From contig CAWBCD010000006.1 in NCBI GenBank assembly GCA_963787205.1, positions 1-64,000 on the forward strand: a stretch of 64,000 bases of DNA, written 5' to 3'. A model generated the notes under the pieces. It saw only the letters and a list, made by a program, of their open reading frames with translations, was not told the origin of the DNA and searched no databases. This DNA is from DATFNI01 sp963787205. Lineage in GTDB: Bacteria > Bacteroidota > Rhodothermia > Balneolales > DATFMH01. The position numbers and the translations under genes were made by a program. Numbering within the stretch: the first letter of the stretch is position 1; each line of letters starts with the position of its first letter. Shown here in pieces: positions 1 through 8,401 of this stretch.

Positions 1-17
1 AGTAGTGTCCGGTAAAA
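1..17 (+). repeat. Left terminal inverted repeat of the IS4-family element
   Basis: The first 13 bases, AGTAGTGTCCGGT, match the complement of the right end exactly. The next bases (AAAA against TAAAA) continue the match with one offset. The repeat starts at the very first base of the window. Confidence 0.88.
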
Positions 18-97
18 GATAACAAAGAAGAGAGAAACCCTTTCGGATTTCCCTCTTTTGGTTAAGTTGTGTTCAGCTATAAACCCAACTAACCAAG

Positions 98-1291
98 ATG
101 AATAAAAGTACACATTTTTCCGGTCACCCCATTATTAAACAGCTGCTACAATTTATAGATCCCGGTCTGATTAACCGGACAGCACAAGCCTGGCAGGCTG
201 ATCGCTACTATAAACGCTTTAAGACCTATGATCATCTGGTTACGATGCTCTTTGTCGCCCTTAGCGGGGTAAGCTCTCTGCGGGAGCTCTCGAGCGTGAT
301 GCTGGCCTGTGAGGGCAAAATCAATCATTTGAACATGAGGCACTTCCCCCGTCGTAGTACCATCAGTGATGCGAATGCCAAGCGTGAGAGCGGGGTGTTC
401 GCCGAGATTTATCACCGGTTGTTGAACAGGTACCGCAGGTTTTTATCGGACAGCAGCCCCCGTAAGCCCGCCGTAAAGGAGTTACGGATTATTGATTCGA
501 CCACCATCAGCCTGTTCACCGATATTCTAAAGGGGCCGGGCCGCCCGCCGCTGACCGGCAAGAAAAAGGGGGGGATTAAAATGCATACCATGATTAATGT
601 GCTCGAGGATGTTCCCCAACTGGTTCGCTTTAGCTCAGCGGCCCGCCATGATCACACGTTTCTGGAAGAGTTAGACTTGCCGGAAGGTTCTTTTGTGGTT
701 TTTGACAAGGGCTACACCGACTACAGCCAGTATGAGCGGTGGAGCAAAGGGGCCGTGTTTTTCGTGACTCGCCAAAAAGACAATGCCGCCTGGCAGTCAG
801 CCGGAGAATACGAGATTGCTGATTCTGTGGATCCCGGAGTCATCAAAGACGAACGAATTACCATTACAAAAGATGACCGGCAAATACGCCTGCGACGCAT
901 TGCCTATTATCACGCCACCCAGGACCGGACCTACATTTTCCTGACCAACAACCACCGGCTGGGGCCGGACAAAATCGCCCAGATCTACAAAAACCGCTGG
1001 CAGATCGAATCTATGTTTAAGCGGCTCAAACAAAACTTTCCCTTAAAATATTTCCTTGGCGACTCCCAAAATGCCATTGAGATTCAAATATGGGTAAGCC
1101 TAATTGCCCAGCTTTTGATGTTGGTGGTGCAGCGTAAAGCACAGCGCAGGTGGGCCTTTTCCAATATGGTCGGGGTTATCCGGTATCACCTGACCAGTTA
1201 CATTGACTTGTTTCGCTTCCTGAAAGACCCCGATCAATCCTGGAGGCAGCTAACCACCAAACCTCCTGATCAACTTACCCTGTTTGGCTAA
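98..1291 (+). CDS. IS4-family DDE transposase
   Basis: This 397-residue protein catalyses cut-and-paste transposition of the surrounding element. The DDE triad can be placed: D133 in IIDSTTIS, D203 in VFDKGYTDY and E304 in YKNRWQIESMFKRLK. The last motif fits the IS4 signature Y-(2)-R-(3)-E-(6)-K exactly (Y297, R300, E304, K311). An N-terminal DUF4372-like region (about residues 5-75) precedes the catalytic core, as in many IS4 members of Bacteroidota and Proteobacteria. The length is typical, there is no internal stop, and the gene lies centrally between the inverted repeats. It shares no operon with the downstream hutG. Confidence 0.93.
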   Translation: MNKSTHFSGHPIIKQLLQFIDPGLINRTAQAWQADRYYKRFKTYDHLVTMLFVALSGVSSLRELSSVMLACEGKINHLNMRHFPRRSTISDANAKRESGVFAEIYHRLLNRYRRFLSDSSPRKPAVKELRIIDSTTISLFTDILKGPGRPPLTGKKKGGIKMHTMINVLEDVPQLVRFSSAARHDHTFLEELDLPEGSFVVFDKGYTDYSQYERWSKGAVFFVTRQKDNAAWQSAGEYEIADSVDPGVIKDERITITKDDRQIRLRRIAYYHATQDRTYIFLTNNHRLGPDKIAQIYKNRWQIESMFKRLKQNFPLKYFLGDSQNAIEIQIWVSLIAQLLMLVVQRKAQRRWAFSNMVGVIRYHLTSYIDLFRFLKDPDQSWRQLTTKPPDQLTLFG

Positions 1292-1370
1292 CCCCAGGGG
1301 TTCTCTCTGGCTTACCGCTAAAAAGCATCCCTTAAATAGCTGCTGGCATCGATAGACAGGTATCGCTAAA

Positions 1371-1388
1371 TTTTAACCGGACACTACT
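1371..1388 (-). repeat. Right terminal inverted repeat of the IS4-family element
   Basis: TTTTAACCGGACACTACT is the inverted counterpart of the left end. It fixes the right boundary of the element at 1388. Confidence 0.88.
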
Positions 1389-1534
1389 GATAGTTAATAT
1401 TTTTTATCTCCTTTAAAAATTTGCTTTGGACTTCTTAAACAAGGTAACGGGTTTGAACGTGCCATTCGATTTCTCTTTCAAGAGATTACAGCAGGTTGTA
1501 CCTTATAAATACCATTAAACGAGGGGGTGATATT

Positions 1535-2482
1535 ATGATGCCAACATTTATTCAACCAATCATCGATTTACCAACCCGCCAGTCAGATGACCCCAAAATT
1601 GGCCACCTGATTCATCGAGACAAAACCGTCAATTCTGATACTCGTGCGGTGCTGATCGGATTTCCCTCAGATGAGGGTGTTCGCCGCAACTGGGGCCGTC
1701 CCGGTGCCTCCAAGGCGCCTGATTATATCCGCCAGCAACTCTTCCGTCTGACACCACCCGCTACTGAAACGATACATTCTCCTTTTGTTGGGCTTCTTAA
1801 ACACACCGTCGACCTCGGGAATATTCAAATGGAAGGGGACATGGAAACCGACCAGGAGCATCTGGGAGAATTAGTAGGAGACTATTTAACTGATGGTATC
1901 GTGCCCATTATCCTTGGCGGAGGACATGAGACGGCTTATGGTCATTTCCTGGGATATGTCCATGCAAAAAAAGATTGCGAGATCATCAACTGGGATGCTC
2001 ACCCTGATGTCCGGCCTTTCAAAAACGGAAGGGCACATTCCGGATCTCCCTTTCGCCAGGCACTTGAGCATAACTCCGGCCGATGTAAAAAATACACTGT
2101 GGCCGGTCTGCAGGAACATAGCTTCTCACGGGAACATCGTCTATACATTGAATCAAGTGGCGGAATGTGCGTTATGAAATCCCACCTGACAACAGAACGA
2201 ATTGCTCGACTGTATGACGGTCTTGAGATTGACACGATAGCCACTTTTGACATGGATGTACTTGACCAATCGGTGGCTCCGGGAGTTAGTGCTCCGGCCG
2301 TAAACGGATTAAACCTCGATCTCTGGCTATTTGCGGCTGAACAGGCAGGCAAGAATCCCATTGTTCATTCCATGGATCTTGTTGAGTTCAATCCTGAGTT
2401 TGATCGGGATGCTCATACAGCAAGAGTTGCTGCATTGACGATCTGGCATTTTTTGTTGGGGTTGTCGTTGAGAGACATCTGA
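1535..2482 (+). CDS. hutG: Formimidoylglutamase (arginase/agmatinase superfamily)
   Basis: The protein probably hydrolyses N-formimidoyl-L-glutamate to glutamate and formamide, the last step of one branch of histidine degradation. Binuclear manganese ligands are visible in order: GGGHETAYGHF, NWDAHPDVR and TFDMDVLDQSVAPGVSAP. The GGGHETAYGH form is closer to HutG than to arginase or agmatinase. An open frame extends back to 1496, but a strong ribosome site (GAGGGGGTGA, 1521-1530) lies just before adjacent ATG codons at 1535 and 1538, so the gene starts at one of these. No other hut gene is nearby; the gene stands alone between an insertion sequence and a repeat. A related arginase-family amidinohydrolase is the main alternative. 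Confidence 0.8.
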   Translation: MMPTFIQPIIDLPTRQSDDPKIGHLIHRDKTVNSDTRAVLIGFPSDEGVRRNWGRPGASKAPDYIRQQLFRLTPPATETIHSPFVGLLKHTVDLGNIQMEGDMETDQEHLGELVGDYLTDGIVPIILGGGHETAYGHFLGYVHAKKDCEIINWDAHPDVRPFKNGRAHSGSPFRQALEHNSGRCKKYTVAGLQEHSFSREHRLYIESSGGMCVMKSHLTTERIARLYDGLEIDTIATFDMDVLDQSVAPGVSAPAVNGLNLDLWLFAAEQAGKNPIVHSMDLVEFNPEFDRDAHTARVAALTIWHFLLGLSLRDI

Positions 2483-2485
2483 TTA

Positions 2486-2618
2486 CCCCCTAAATCCCTG
2501 AAGAAGACTTTCAATATTTGCCTATAAATTTCAGGGCGTTAATGATGCGTTCTGTGTTTCCTTCGGCATTAAGCGTTGTAATGGTTCTTAGCCAAGGTCC
2601 CCTTCAGGGGATTTAGGG
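2486..2618. repeat. REP-like inverted pair
   Basis: CCCCCTAAATCCCTGAAG at 2486-2503 faces a near-perfect inverted partner, CCCCTTCAGGGGATTTAGGG, at 2599-2618. The second arm is itself partly palindromic (CCCCTTCAGGGG). Related CCCTAAATCCCC-type palindromes are dispersed in many bacterial genomes. The 133-base span is almost the same as that of the inverted pair at 61844-61977. Confidence 0.5.
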
Positions 2619-2633
2619 CGTGGGTAAAAAAAC

Positions 2634-2658
2634 AAAACCCTCTTTTTGGGAGGGTTTT
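2634..2658 (-). terminator. Intrinsic terminator of the DJ-1/PfpI gene
   Basis: A perfect nine-base stem (AAAACCCTC with GAGGGTTTT) encloses a seven-base loop. On the minus strand it is followed by GTTTTTTTA. It lies 38 bases past the end of the minus-strand gene at 2697. Confidence 0.85.
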
Positions 2659-2696
2659 GAGTGTGTGGCTTTGCAGCGTCTTCTTATGAGTGAGAA

Positions 2697-3296
2697 CTAT
2701 GCGGGTACTGCTTCTTCGTGTTTGATGTGTGTACCCAAAACTGTTAGAAATTGTGCCAGCCATTGTGGATGCGCCGGCCAGGCTGGAGCCGTCACCAGAT
2801 TCAAATCCGTATAGGCCTGATCGACGGGAATATCCATATAAGTTCCACCAGCTTCATTGACTTCCGGTCCGATTGCCGGATATGCACTGCTTTTGCGCCC
2901 CTTTAGTGCACCGGCGGCAGCCATTAATTGCGCTGCATGGCAAATCGCAGCAATTGGTTTCTTTTGATCGGCAAAATGGCGCACGATTTCCAAAACACGC
3001 TTATTCAGACGCAGATATTCCGGAGCCCGCCCGCCCGGTATAACCAGTGCATCGTAGTTTTCCGGTCTTACCGAATCGAAATCCGCATTTAGTGTGAACA
3101 AATGACCCGGTTTTTCAGAGTAGGTCTGATCCCCTACAAAATCGTGAACCGCCGTCTTTACAGTGTCACCCTTCTTTTTATCCGGACAAACAGCGTGAAC
3201 GGTGTGGCCTACCATTTGAAGCGCCTGAAACGGCACATAAGCCTCCAGATCCTCCACAAAATCTCCAACCAGCATCAAAATTTTCTTTCCTGCCAT
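2697..3296 (-). CDS. DJ-1/PfpI family protein
   Basis: This 199-residue protein has the flavodoxin-like fold of the DJ-1/PfpI superfamily. Members include intracellular proteases, glyoxalase-type deglycases and stress chaperones, and the exact activity here is unknown. The nucleophile elbow is AAICHAA with Cys119 followed by His120. The conserved acidic residue near the N-terminus is Glu15 (GDFVEDLEAY). VIPGGRAPEYLR is the usual strand-loop before the active site. The length fits the YhbO/PfpI branch. The gene is monocistronic, with its own terminator at 2634-2658. The protein has no signal peptide and should be cytoplasmic. Confidence 0.85.
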   Translation of the reverse strand: MAGKKILMLVGDFVEDLEAYVPFQALQMVGHTVHAVCPDKKKGDTVKTAVHDFVGDQTYSEKPGHLFTLNADFDSVRPENYDALVIPGGRAPEYLRLNKRVLEIVRHFADQKKPIAAICHAAQLMAAAGALKGRKSSAYPAIGPEVNEAGGTYMDIPVDQAYTDLNLVTAPAWPAHPQWLAQFLTVLGTHIKHEEAVPA

Positions 3297-3723
3297 GATA
3301 CTTCTCCATTTTGAGTGACTGTTTCAGTAAGATTCATAAACCGAAAAACAGCCAACTCACTGGAATCGTTTTCAATTCTTTAAAATGAATGACCACTCCG
3401 GGAGCATTCCGGCATTTTCTTCGATTGTTCAGGTATCTGTTGCTGACTTTTCTGGAAATCAGGTCTTCATTTAATGAACTCAGAGCCGGGATACCGTTAT
3501 GCCATCAGCCGGAAGTATATATATCAAAATGACTTGGCATTTTCCTTAGCATAAAGATGCTAGAAGCCCCTCCTCAATGAGGAAAAAAGGATATTGAATT
3601 ATTGGAGATTGAGACAGGAAACCCTTTACGGATTTCGGACTAATCTCAACAGGGAAACAATGTTATATACAACGATTTTTGGGGATTACCCGGTAAAACC
3701 AGATCACATGTTAAAGTGTTTGT
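3297..3723. other. Gene-free stretch between DJ-1/PfpI and the barrel protein
   Basis: This 427-base stretch holds no convincing gene. A 75-codon plus-strand frame from 3594 overlaps the end of the barrel gene, has no ribosome site and shows no protein-like pattern. The 5' leader of the minus-strand DJ-1 gene lies at its left end. No promoter or clear terminator was recognised. Confidence 0.5.
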
Positions 3724-4476
3724 CTAGAAATACACTGAGACCCCAAAGCGAACCGGAAGCGGACCAAAATGAATATCCGATACTGAGCTCTTTGTCCTTG
3801 CAGCAAAGGTGGATTTGTTAACCGTGCTTTGGAATTTCCCTGTCAGGCTGGGTACATACTCGGCAAGCAGGCTAATGCGCGGCCTGAAAAACCATTCCAC
3901 TCCCGCTACGCCGTCTAACCCTATTTCTTCGGTTAGTGTAGTCTGTTTTGTAATATTTGCTCCAGAATTTTGGGAGTTCTTGGTATGATCAAACCCGAAT
4001 GCCACAATGGGTCCCAATCCATAATAAAAACGTATGTTATTGCTGACGTGCGCATACCACAAATAATTCATAGACACACCGATATGAAATTTCCCGGTCG
4101 TCGTCTTTTGTGTTGCGCTGCTTTTCTGTTCATTATACCCGCCGTTCAGGTTTAATCCCAAGCGCACGGCATTCCTATCGGAGAGTGTTTTTTGAAAAGA
4201 AATGAGGGCGCCTGAATAATTCTTCAACGTAAAGTTCTTGTCAATCTGGAACATTAATGCCCAGTTCCCCGGGTTCATTTTTGTTTGATGCTCTTCATTC
4301 TTTTGATCCTGTCTGTTCGTATTGGTGGTATCTGTCTGGGTTTTCGTCGTATCCTGTGTGAATGGATTTGAAGCATTGGTATTCTGTGCCATACCAGTTG
4401 CTGGTATAATCATGATTACGGCAAGTGAAGCCATCAGTACAATATTTTTAAGTGTTCTTTTCTCAATAGTATCCAT
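3724..4476 (-). CDS. Outer-membrane beta-barrel protein
   Basis: This 250-residue protein is probably a small outer-membrane barrel. A signal peptide occupies about residues 10-30 (hydrophobic run IVLMASLAVIMIIP, cleavage after GMAQ). A polar linker rich in Asn, Thr and Gln follows (about 31-70). The remainder alternates polar and aromatic residues in strand-like runs (SMNYLWYAHV, IRFYYGLGPIVAFGF, ISLLAEYVPSL) and ends in GVSVYF, a terminal aromatic typical of barrels recognised by the Bam complex. It resembles the OMP_b-brl type. No ligand or function can be assigned. The gene is transcribed alone. Confidence 0.75.
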   Translation of the reverse strand: MDTIEKRTLKNIVLMASLAVIMIIPATGMAQNTNASNPFTQDTTKTQTDTTNTNRQDQKNEEHQTKMNPGNWALMFQIDKNFTLKNYSGALISFQKTLSDRNAVRLGLNLNGGYNEQKSSATQKTTTGKFHIGVSMNYLWYAHVSNNIRFYYGLGPIVAFGFDHTKNSQNSGANITKQTTLTEEIGLDGVAGVEWFFRPRISLLAEYVPSLTGKFQSTVNKSTFAARTKSSVSDIHFGPLPVRFGVSVYF

Positions 4477-4798
4477 ATTTTTTTTGATATCGAATTGTTG
4501 TTCATTTCGAATTCATTACACTCTAATAACTTAGAATCTTCAGGTATTCCCATGAGATAAGTGGCAAGTGCACAATATTATCGGTGAAAGAGAGAGATTG
4601 GGAGGATTTGGGAATCGAGAATTGGAAGTATGTGAATTCAGATATGCTGTTTGACGCGAGTTCGACATAAACGTCAAAAACCAACCTCCCGTCCCGTTTG
4701 GAACTTAATATTAGTAAAACACATTGAGCACTCCCTTCCAAGGGATTAGCGAAAAAGACATTGAATGATTGGAAAGATTTCGGAACAGTGCTCAGGTA
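4477..4798. other. Gene-free stretch with a short dispersed motif
   Basis: The 322 bases hold no supported gene; a 72-codon minus-strand frame looks random. GAGTTCGACATAA at 4658-4670 recurs at 34878-34890 in another intergenic region, in the same orientation and with similar preceding bases (ACGCGAG against ACGTGAG). This suggests a degraded dispersed element. Confidence 0.4.
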
Positions 4799-5734
4799 TT
4801 ATTGTCCAGGATGCGGAACAAATTGGGTACTGTCTCCCGGAGTGGAAATCTCCGGCTGCAGCATGGCTATCCTGTACAATAACTTTCGGATTATCTGAGC
4901 AGAATGGGCAAGTTCATTCAGTCCCATCTGACGTTGTTTGTTATCTGCGGCATGGGTCCATGCTTTGGTGGGTAGTAAAACATTTATTTTGACGTTCGGT
5001 GATGTCGATGAGGTAAGGCCGTGATAATCGAAGTCGACATGCACCAGGCTGTCAGACAAATTTCCCAAAAACGGTTTCCACTGACTCGGAATACTGTCAG
5101 CTGCTATGCGAAGCGTATCATCCCTAAAGTTTTCGGGACTATTTTGCAGATTGAGAACGACGGAAACATCTTTTGCTTCCGGTATTGATCTCTCGGAACG
5201 GACAGAAAAATGAATTGGGGTATCCCCGGGCCTCCCCGCTGTAGCGTTGGCAATCTCCAGCAGCAATGCTACCCTCGCTGCTGATGCTTTTACTGCTTCT
5301 GAATCACTCTGTGATTCATCCGTATCTAAACGATTGTAGACGGTCGTTAACAAAATGCCTCCGTTAATAACCCTCATACCGGGTGTCTGACCGACAACAT
5401 TTCTTGCAAATTGATGCTTGCTATTATCAGGCAAGGGGTATTCAACAAAAAAAGTTTGCCTGCTTCCACCGGGCCTGAGCCCATAGTGAGAAAAAGTATC
5501 AGCCAACCAGTTAGCAGCATGTGCCTCTCCGGGGGAACCGGGTGTCACCCGAGGCAAGTTATGATTCATGACAGCATATAAGGTATGTTGCATCCCATCT
5601 GCCGTAATGAGTGCTTCGACTCGTTTAGCACCGGGTGGGGTATCCCTGTGACACCCGCCCAACAGGAGTATAAAAAGTGGCAGGATCAGCGGTACCAAGA
5701 ATTTTTTGGGATGTAGCCGCGTATAGATCGTCAT
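4799..5734 (-). CDS. Lipoprotein resembling an M28 peptidase without its metal ligands
   Basis: This 311-residue protein starts with a lipoprotein signal peptide ending in LLGGC (lipidated Cys28). Residues 40-100 follow the opening of M28 zinc aminopeptidases (RVTPGSPGEAHAANWLADTF, then HYGLRPGG, then ARNVVGQTPG). After this the family's zinc motif AHYDHLG is replaced by TTVYNRLD. The ADDNASGVAALLEIA motif is replaced by VKASAARVALLLEIA, which keeps the helix but not the ligands. The EE catalytic motif is also missing. It therefore looks like a non-catalytic M28 fold anchored in the envelope, with a binding or scaffold role as an inference. The gene ends 93 bases from hemN, on the same strand. 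Confidence 0.65.
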   Translation of the reverse strand: MTIYTRLHPKKFLVPLILPLFILLLGGCHRDTPPGAKRVEALITADGMQHTLYAVMNHNLPRVTPGSPGEAHAANWLADTFSHYGLRPGGSRQTFFVEYPLPDNSKHQFARNVVGQTPGMRVINGGILLTTVYNRLDTDESQSDSEAVKASAARVALLLEIANATAGRPGDTPIHFSVRSERSIPEAKDVSVVLNLQNSPENFRDDTLRIAADSIPSQWKPFLGNLSDSLVHVDFDYHGLTSSTSPNVKINVLLPTKAWTHAADNKQRQMGLNELAHSAQIIRKLLYRIAMLQPEISTPGDSTQFVPHPGQ

Positions 5735-5827
5735 TCTTTTATAACCGTACGTTCAGACAAAAACTGCAAATATCATCTTTCCGAATACTATATAACGGCA
5801 GAAAACCGACTTTGTCAATCAAACGTC

Positions 5828-7204
5828 CTAAACAGTCTGCGAAAATGATTTTTCTGCTTTCTTTTCCCCAAGATAGGCGTCGAACTTCATAGCGATATTC
5901 CGAATAAAAAGCCGTCCGGTTAAGGAAACAACCAGACGATCATCACCAACTTCAAGAAGGCCATCACTTTCCATGTCTTCAAACTGATTCAGGCTGTCGC
6001 GAAAATATCGTCTGAAATTAATATCAAGTTCCCTGGAAAGGGCATCGTAGTTGAGTTCAAGGTTGCACATCAACTCCATGATTACACGGTGACGAATCTG
6101 ATCGTCACGGGTAAGAATGTAGCCGCGCTCCAGCGGCCATAAATCATTGCTGACCTGATCATAGTACTGCTTCAGATCCTTGACATTTTGGTAGTAGGCG
6201 TTGCCTACCTGGGATATGGATGACATCCCAAAAGCATAAATGTCCGTTCCGGCATGAGTGCTATATCCCTGGAAATTGCGCTGCAGCTTCTTCTGTCGCT
6301 GGGCCTCAGCCAGTTCATCATCATATTTGGCAAAGTGATCCATGCCGATGTATACATAACCGGCCCCGGTGAGTCGTTCAACGATGAGTTTCAACATCCT
6401 GATCTTTTCTTCAGGATCCGGCAACGCACTCTCGTTCAATAACTTCTGTGCCGGTCGCATCCAGGGTACATGGGCATAATTATACACAGCCAGGCGATCA
6501 GGATTGTACTCCAGAATGACATCGAGTGTCTTCTCAAAAGTGGCAGCCGTTTGATGGGGCAGCCCATATATCAGGTCCATGTTCACAGAATGGAACCCGG
6601 CAGCATACAGCCAATCGAGGGCCTGCGTGTTGTGTTCGTGGGTCTGGAAACGGTGTACAGCTTCCTGTACTTCCGGATTGATGTCCTGCACCCCCATCGA
6701 AGCCCTGTTAAACCCAACCTCACGCAGTGCTTTCACATGATCTTCGGTCAGACGACGTGGGTCGATCTCAACACTTACTTCGGCTTTTTCATCAAACGGG
6801 AAAAAATGCTGAATCTCGGAACCTAATTCCCGGATCTCATCGGGTCTCAAAAAAGTTGGTGTCCCGCCACCCCAGTGCATCTGAACGACTTTACGCACAG
6901 GATGGATATTCAGACGCATCTTCCGCATCTCGCGCATCAGATAATCGATGTACCGGCTGCTTTTGGACTGATCATGCGTGATCACCTGGGTACAACCACA
7001 AAACCAGCACAGGGAATAGCAAAAGGGCAGATGAAAATAGAGCGAGAGCGGTCTTTCCGGTCGATTGTGAACCCGCATTTCGTGTAGCAGATCGACACGA
7101 TCCACACAGTCGGTAAACTTTAGCGCTGTCGGATAGGAAGTATACCTCGGACCGGCAGTAGCATATTTTTTTGCCAGATTGATATCAAAATGTAGAACAG
7201 ACAT
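5828..7204 (-). CDS. hemN: Oxygen-independent coproporphyrinogen III oxidase (radical SAM)
   Basis: HemN converts coproporphyrinogen III to protoporphyrinogen IX without oxygen, using a [4Fe-4S] cluster and S-adenosylmethionine. The radical SAM cysteines lie in CYSLCWFCGC (C62, C66, C69, C71), the CX3CX2CXC form of true HemN rather than the CX3CX2C of HemW. The glycine-rich motif HWGGGTPTFL and the C-terminal HemN domain (RGYILTRDDQIRHRVI) are present. At 458 residues the length is typical. It is the last gene of the minus-strand cbb3 run, 12 bases after the TauE-like gene, which ties haem supply at low oxygen to oxidase assembly. Confidence 0.95.
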   Translation of the reverse strand: MSVLHFDINLAKKYATAGPRYTSYPTALKFTDCVDRVDLLHEMRVHNRPERPLSLYFHLPFCYSLCWFCGCTQVITHDQSKSSRYIDYLMREMRKMRLNIHPVRKVVQMHWGGGTPTFLRPDEIRELGSEIQHFFPFDEKAEVSVEIDPRRLTEDHVKALREVGFNRASMGVQDINPEVQEAVHRFQTHEHNTQALDWLYAAGFHSVNMDLIYGLPHQTAATFEKTLDVILEYNPDRLAVYNYAHVPWMRPAQKLLNESALPDPEEKIRMLKLIVERLTGAGYVYIGMDHFAKYDDELAEAQRQKKLQRNFQGYSTHAGTDIYAFGMSSISQVGNAYYQNVKDLKQYYDQVSNDLWPLERGYILTRDDQIRHRVIMELMCNLELNYDALSRELDINFRRYFRDSLNQFEDMESDGLLEVGDDRLVVSLTGRLFIRNIAMKFDAYLGEKKAEKSFSQTV

Positions 7205-7216
7205 AATAATTTCCGT

Positions 7217-7918
7217 TTACGGATGGTGCATCATAGCACCGTGATGAGACAAATCGGGGCTGATAAATGGTATACCTAACGACATGCCTCTTAAAATAAA
7301 CAAAACACCGAGAGCCATTGCAGCAATAGGAATTAAACGATTCAACTTCTGTCTTGTTTTGTATGTAATCACTCCCGGTAAAATTGAAGTAATCAGCATC
7401 AATGGGAATGTTCCCAGACCAAACAGCATCATATAGACGAAACCACCCTGAACGGATCCTGTGATCAACGACCCTGCCAACCCAGCATAGACCAGACCAC
7501 AGGGCAAAAACCCGTTTAGCAGACCAATCAAAAACATGGAACGTAAACCTGAAATCTTGAAAAGTCTGGCTGTTATTTTTTGCCAAAAGCCCCAAATGCG
7601 ATTGAGCCCCGGCAGTTGAAGCAGTTGTCCACCTGCCTTAGATGGTAAGATAGCAAATATCAAGATGACAACCCCGGTGGCAATCGATAAAGCCTGCTGG
7701 TATCCTGCAAGTTTGATTTGATGACCGACAATTCCAATAAGGCCCCCCAGAAGTGCATAGGTCACGACGCGCCCCAGGTTGTACAAAATTCTTCCGGTAA
7801 TCATGTATATACGATCCCCACTACTGCCCGGCAAAGCCAGAGCTATCGGTCCGCACATCCCAACACAATGTGCGCTTCCAACCAAACCTATAAGAAATGC
7901 CGTTTCGTACATGTACAC
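7217..7918 (-). CDS. TauE/SafE-like (UreH/DsbD-type) membrane protein of the cbb3 cluster
   Basis: This 233-residue protein has about six membrane helices. It starts with the motif GSAHCVGMCGPIALALP, typical of the UreH/DsbD transmembrane family that annotation pipelines call sulfite exporter TauE/SafE. A second related motif (GLLNGFLPCGLVYAGLAG) carries another cysteine, so the paired cysteines could bind copper or exchange thiols. Members of this family recur in cbb3 oxidase operons, where a role in copper delivery or cytochrome maturation has been suggested. Here the gene lies between ccoH and hemN. A true sulfite export function is unlikely from the context. Confidence 0.75.
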   Translation of the reverse strand: MYMYETAFLIGLVGSAHCVGMCGPIALALPGSSGDRIYMITGRILYNLGRVVTYALLGGLIGIVGHQIKLAGYQQALSIATGVVILIFAILPSKAGGQLLQLPGLNRIWGFWQKITARLFKISGLRSMFLIGLLNGFLPCGLVYAGLAGSLITGSVQGGFVYMMLFGLGTFPLMLITSILPGVITYKTRQKLNRLIPIAAMALGVLFILRGMSLGIPFISPDLSHHGAMMHHP

Positions 7919-7948
7919 TCAACATTACCCTGCCAGGGTGGGATACCT

Positions 7949-8401
7949 TTACTTTCGATTTAACACCAGCCGGGACTCCTGGTAATAGAATTTGTCTCCT
8001 TCTTTCCAGTTTACTTTAACCTTCCAGTAGCCGGCCTCCAGGTTCTGAAGCCCAATGACCTGGCCGGAGGAACTGTCGGGCTGGATGTTGATAACCCGAT
8101 CCAACGCTGAATTTGAAGGACGATATAATGTGATCGTACCACTGACCAGCTTTGCAGGATATGACACATAAAGTCGACTCCCGGCATTTTCGACTTTCCA
8201 TGTTACCGGCTGACTTACGTCCAGTGCATTCTGGGTGGCATCAATGTGCTTTTGATATACCAGCGACTGATCATAATAATCGTGTGTTACCAGATCTTCA
8301 TCAACTCCAAGGGTAAAAAACACGAATGCCAGTGTTGCCAGCATGAAAAACACGTAAAATGTGAAGATGCCCCAACCCCAGTTCCAGTGAAATTTTTTCA
8401 T
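7949..8401 (-). CDS. ccoH: FixH/CcoH-type cbb3 oxidase assembly protein
   Basis: This 150-residue membrane protein has one N-terminal helix after a WNWGWG stretch (about residues 5-30) and then a soluble periplasmic domain. It has the family pattern THDYYDQSLVYQKHID, in which FixH proteins show a conserved YY and Q-x-x-ID region. CcoH is required for stable assembly of cbb3 oxidase in Rhodobacter and other bacteria. The start codon overlaps the stop of ccoG by four bases (ATGA), which points to translational coupling. The ending (YYQESRLVLNRK) is strand-like, as in the family. Confidence 0.85.
   Translation of the reverse strand: MKKFHWNWGWGIFTFYVFFMLATLAFVFFTLGVDEDLVTHDYYDQSLVYQKHIDATQNALDVSQPVTWKVENAGSRLYVSYPAKLVSGTITLYRPSNSALDRVINIQPDSSSGQVIGLQNLEAGYWKVKVNWKEGDKFYYQESRLVLNRK

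Larger units (their letters stand above)
1..1388 (+). mobile_element. Complete IS4-family insertion sequence
   Basis: The element is bounded by terminal inverted repeats that begin AGTAGTGTCCGGT at base 1 and end with the complementary bases at 1388. Between them lies a single full-length transposase gene. A terminator-like hairpin (arms 28-37 and 48-57, one mismatch) sits between the left end and the gene, as is common in insertion sequences that block read-in transcription. The target duplication cannot be tested because the left flank lies outside the window; the bases just right of the element are GATAG. The element looks intact and potentially active. Confidence 0.9.

Noticed and set aside
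1389..2482. A histidine utilisation operon around hutG
   Set aside because: No other hut gene is visible; the gene is single and its left flank is an insertion sequence.
3594..3821. 75-codon plus-strand frame beside the barrel gene
   Set aside because: It overlaps the real minus-strand gene, has no ribosome site and its residues show no domain or secretion pattern.
4523..4741. 72-codon minus-strand frame in the gap before the M28-like lipoprotein
   Set aside because: No start signal, no recognisable motif; composition looks random.
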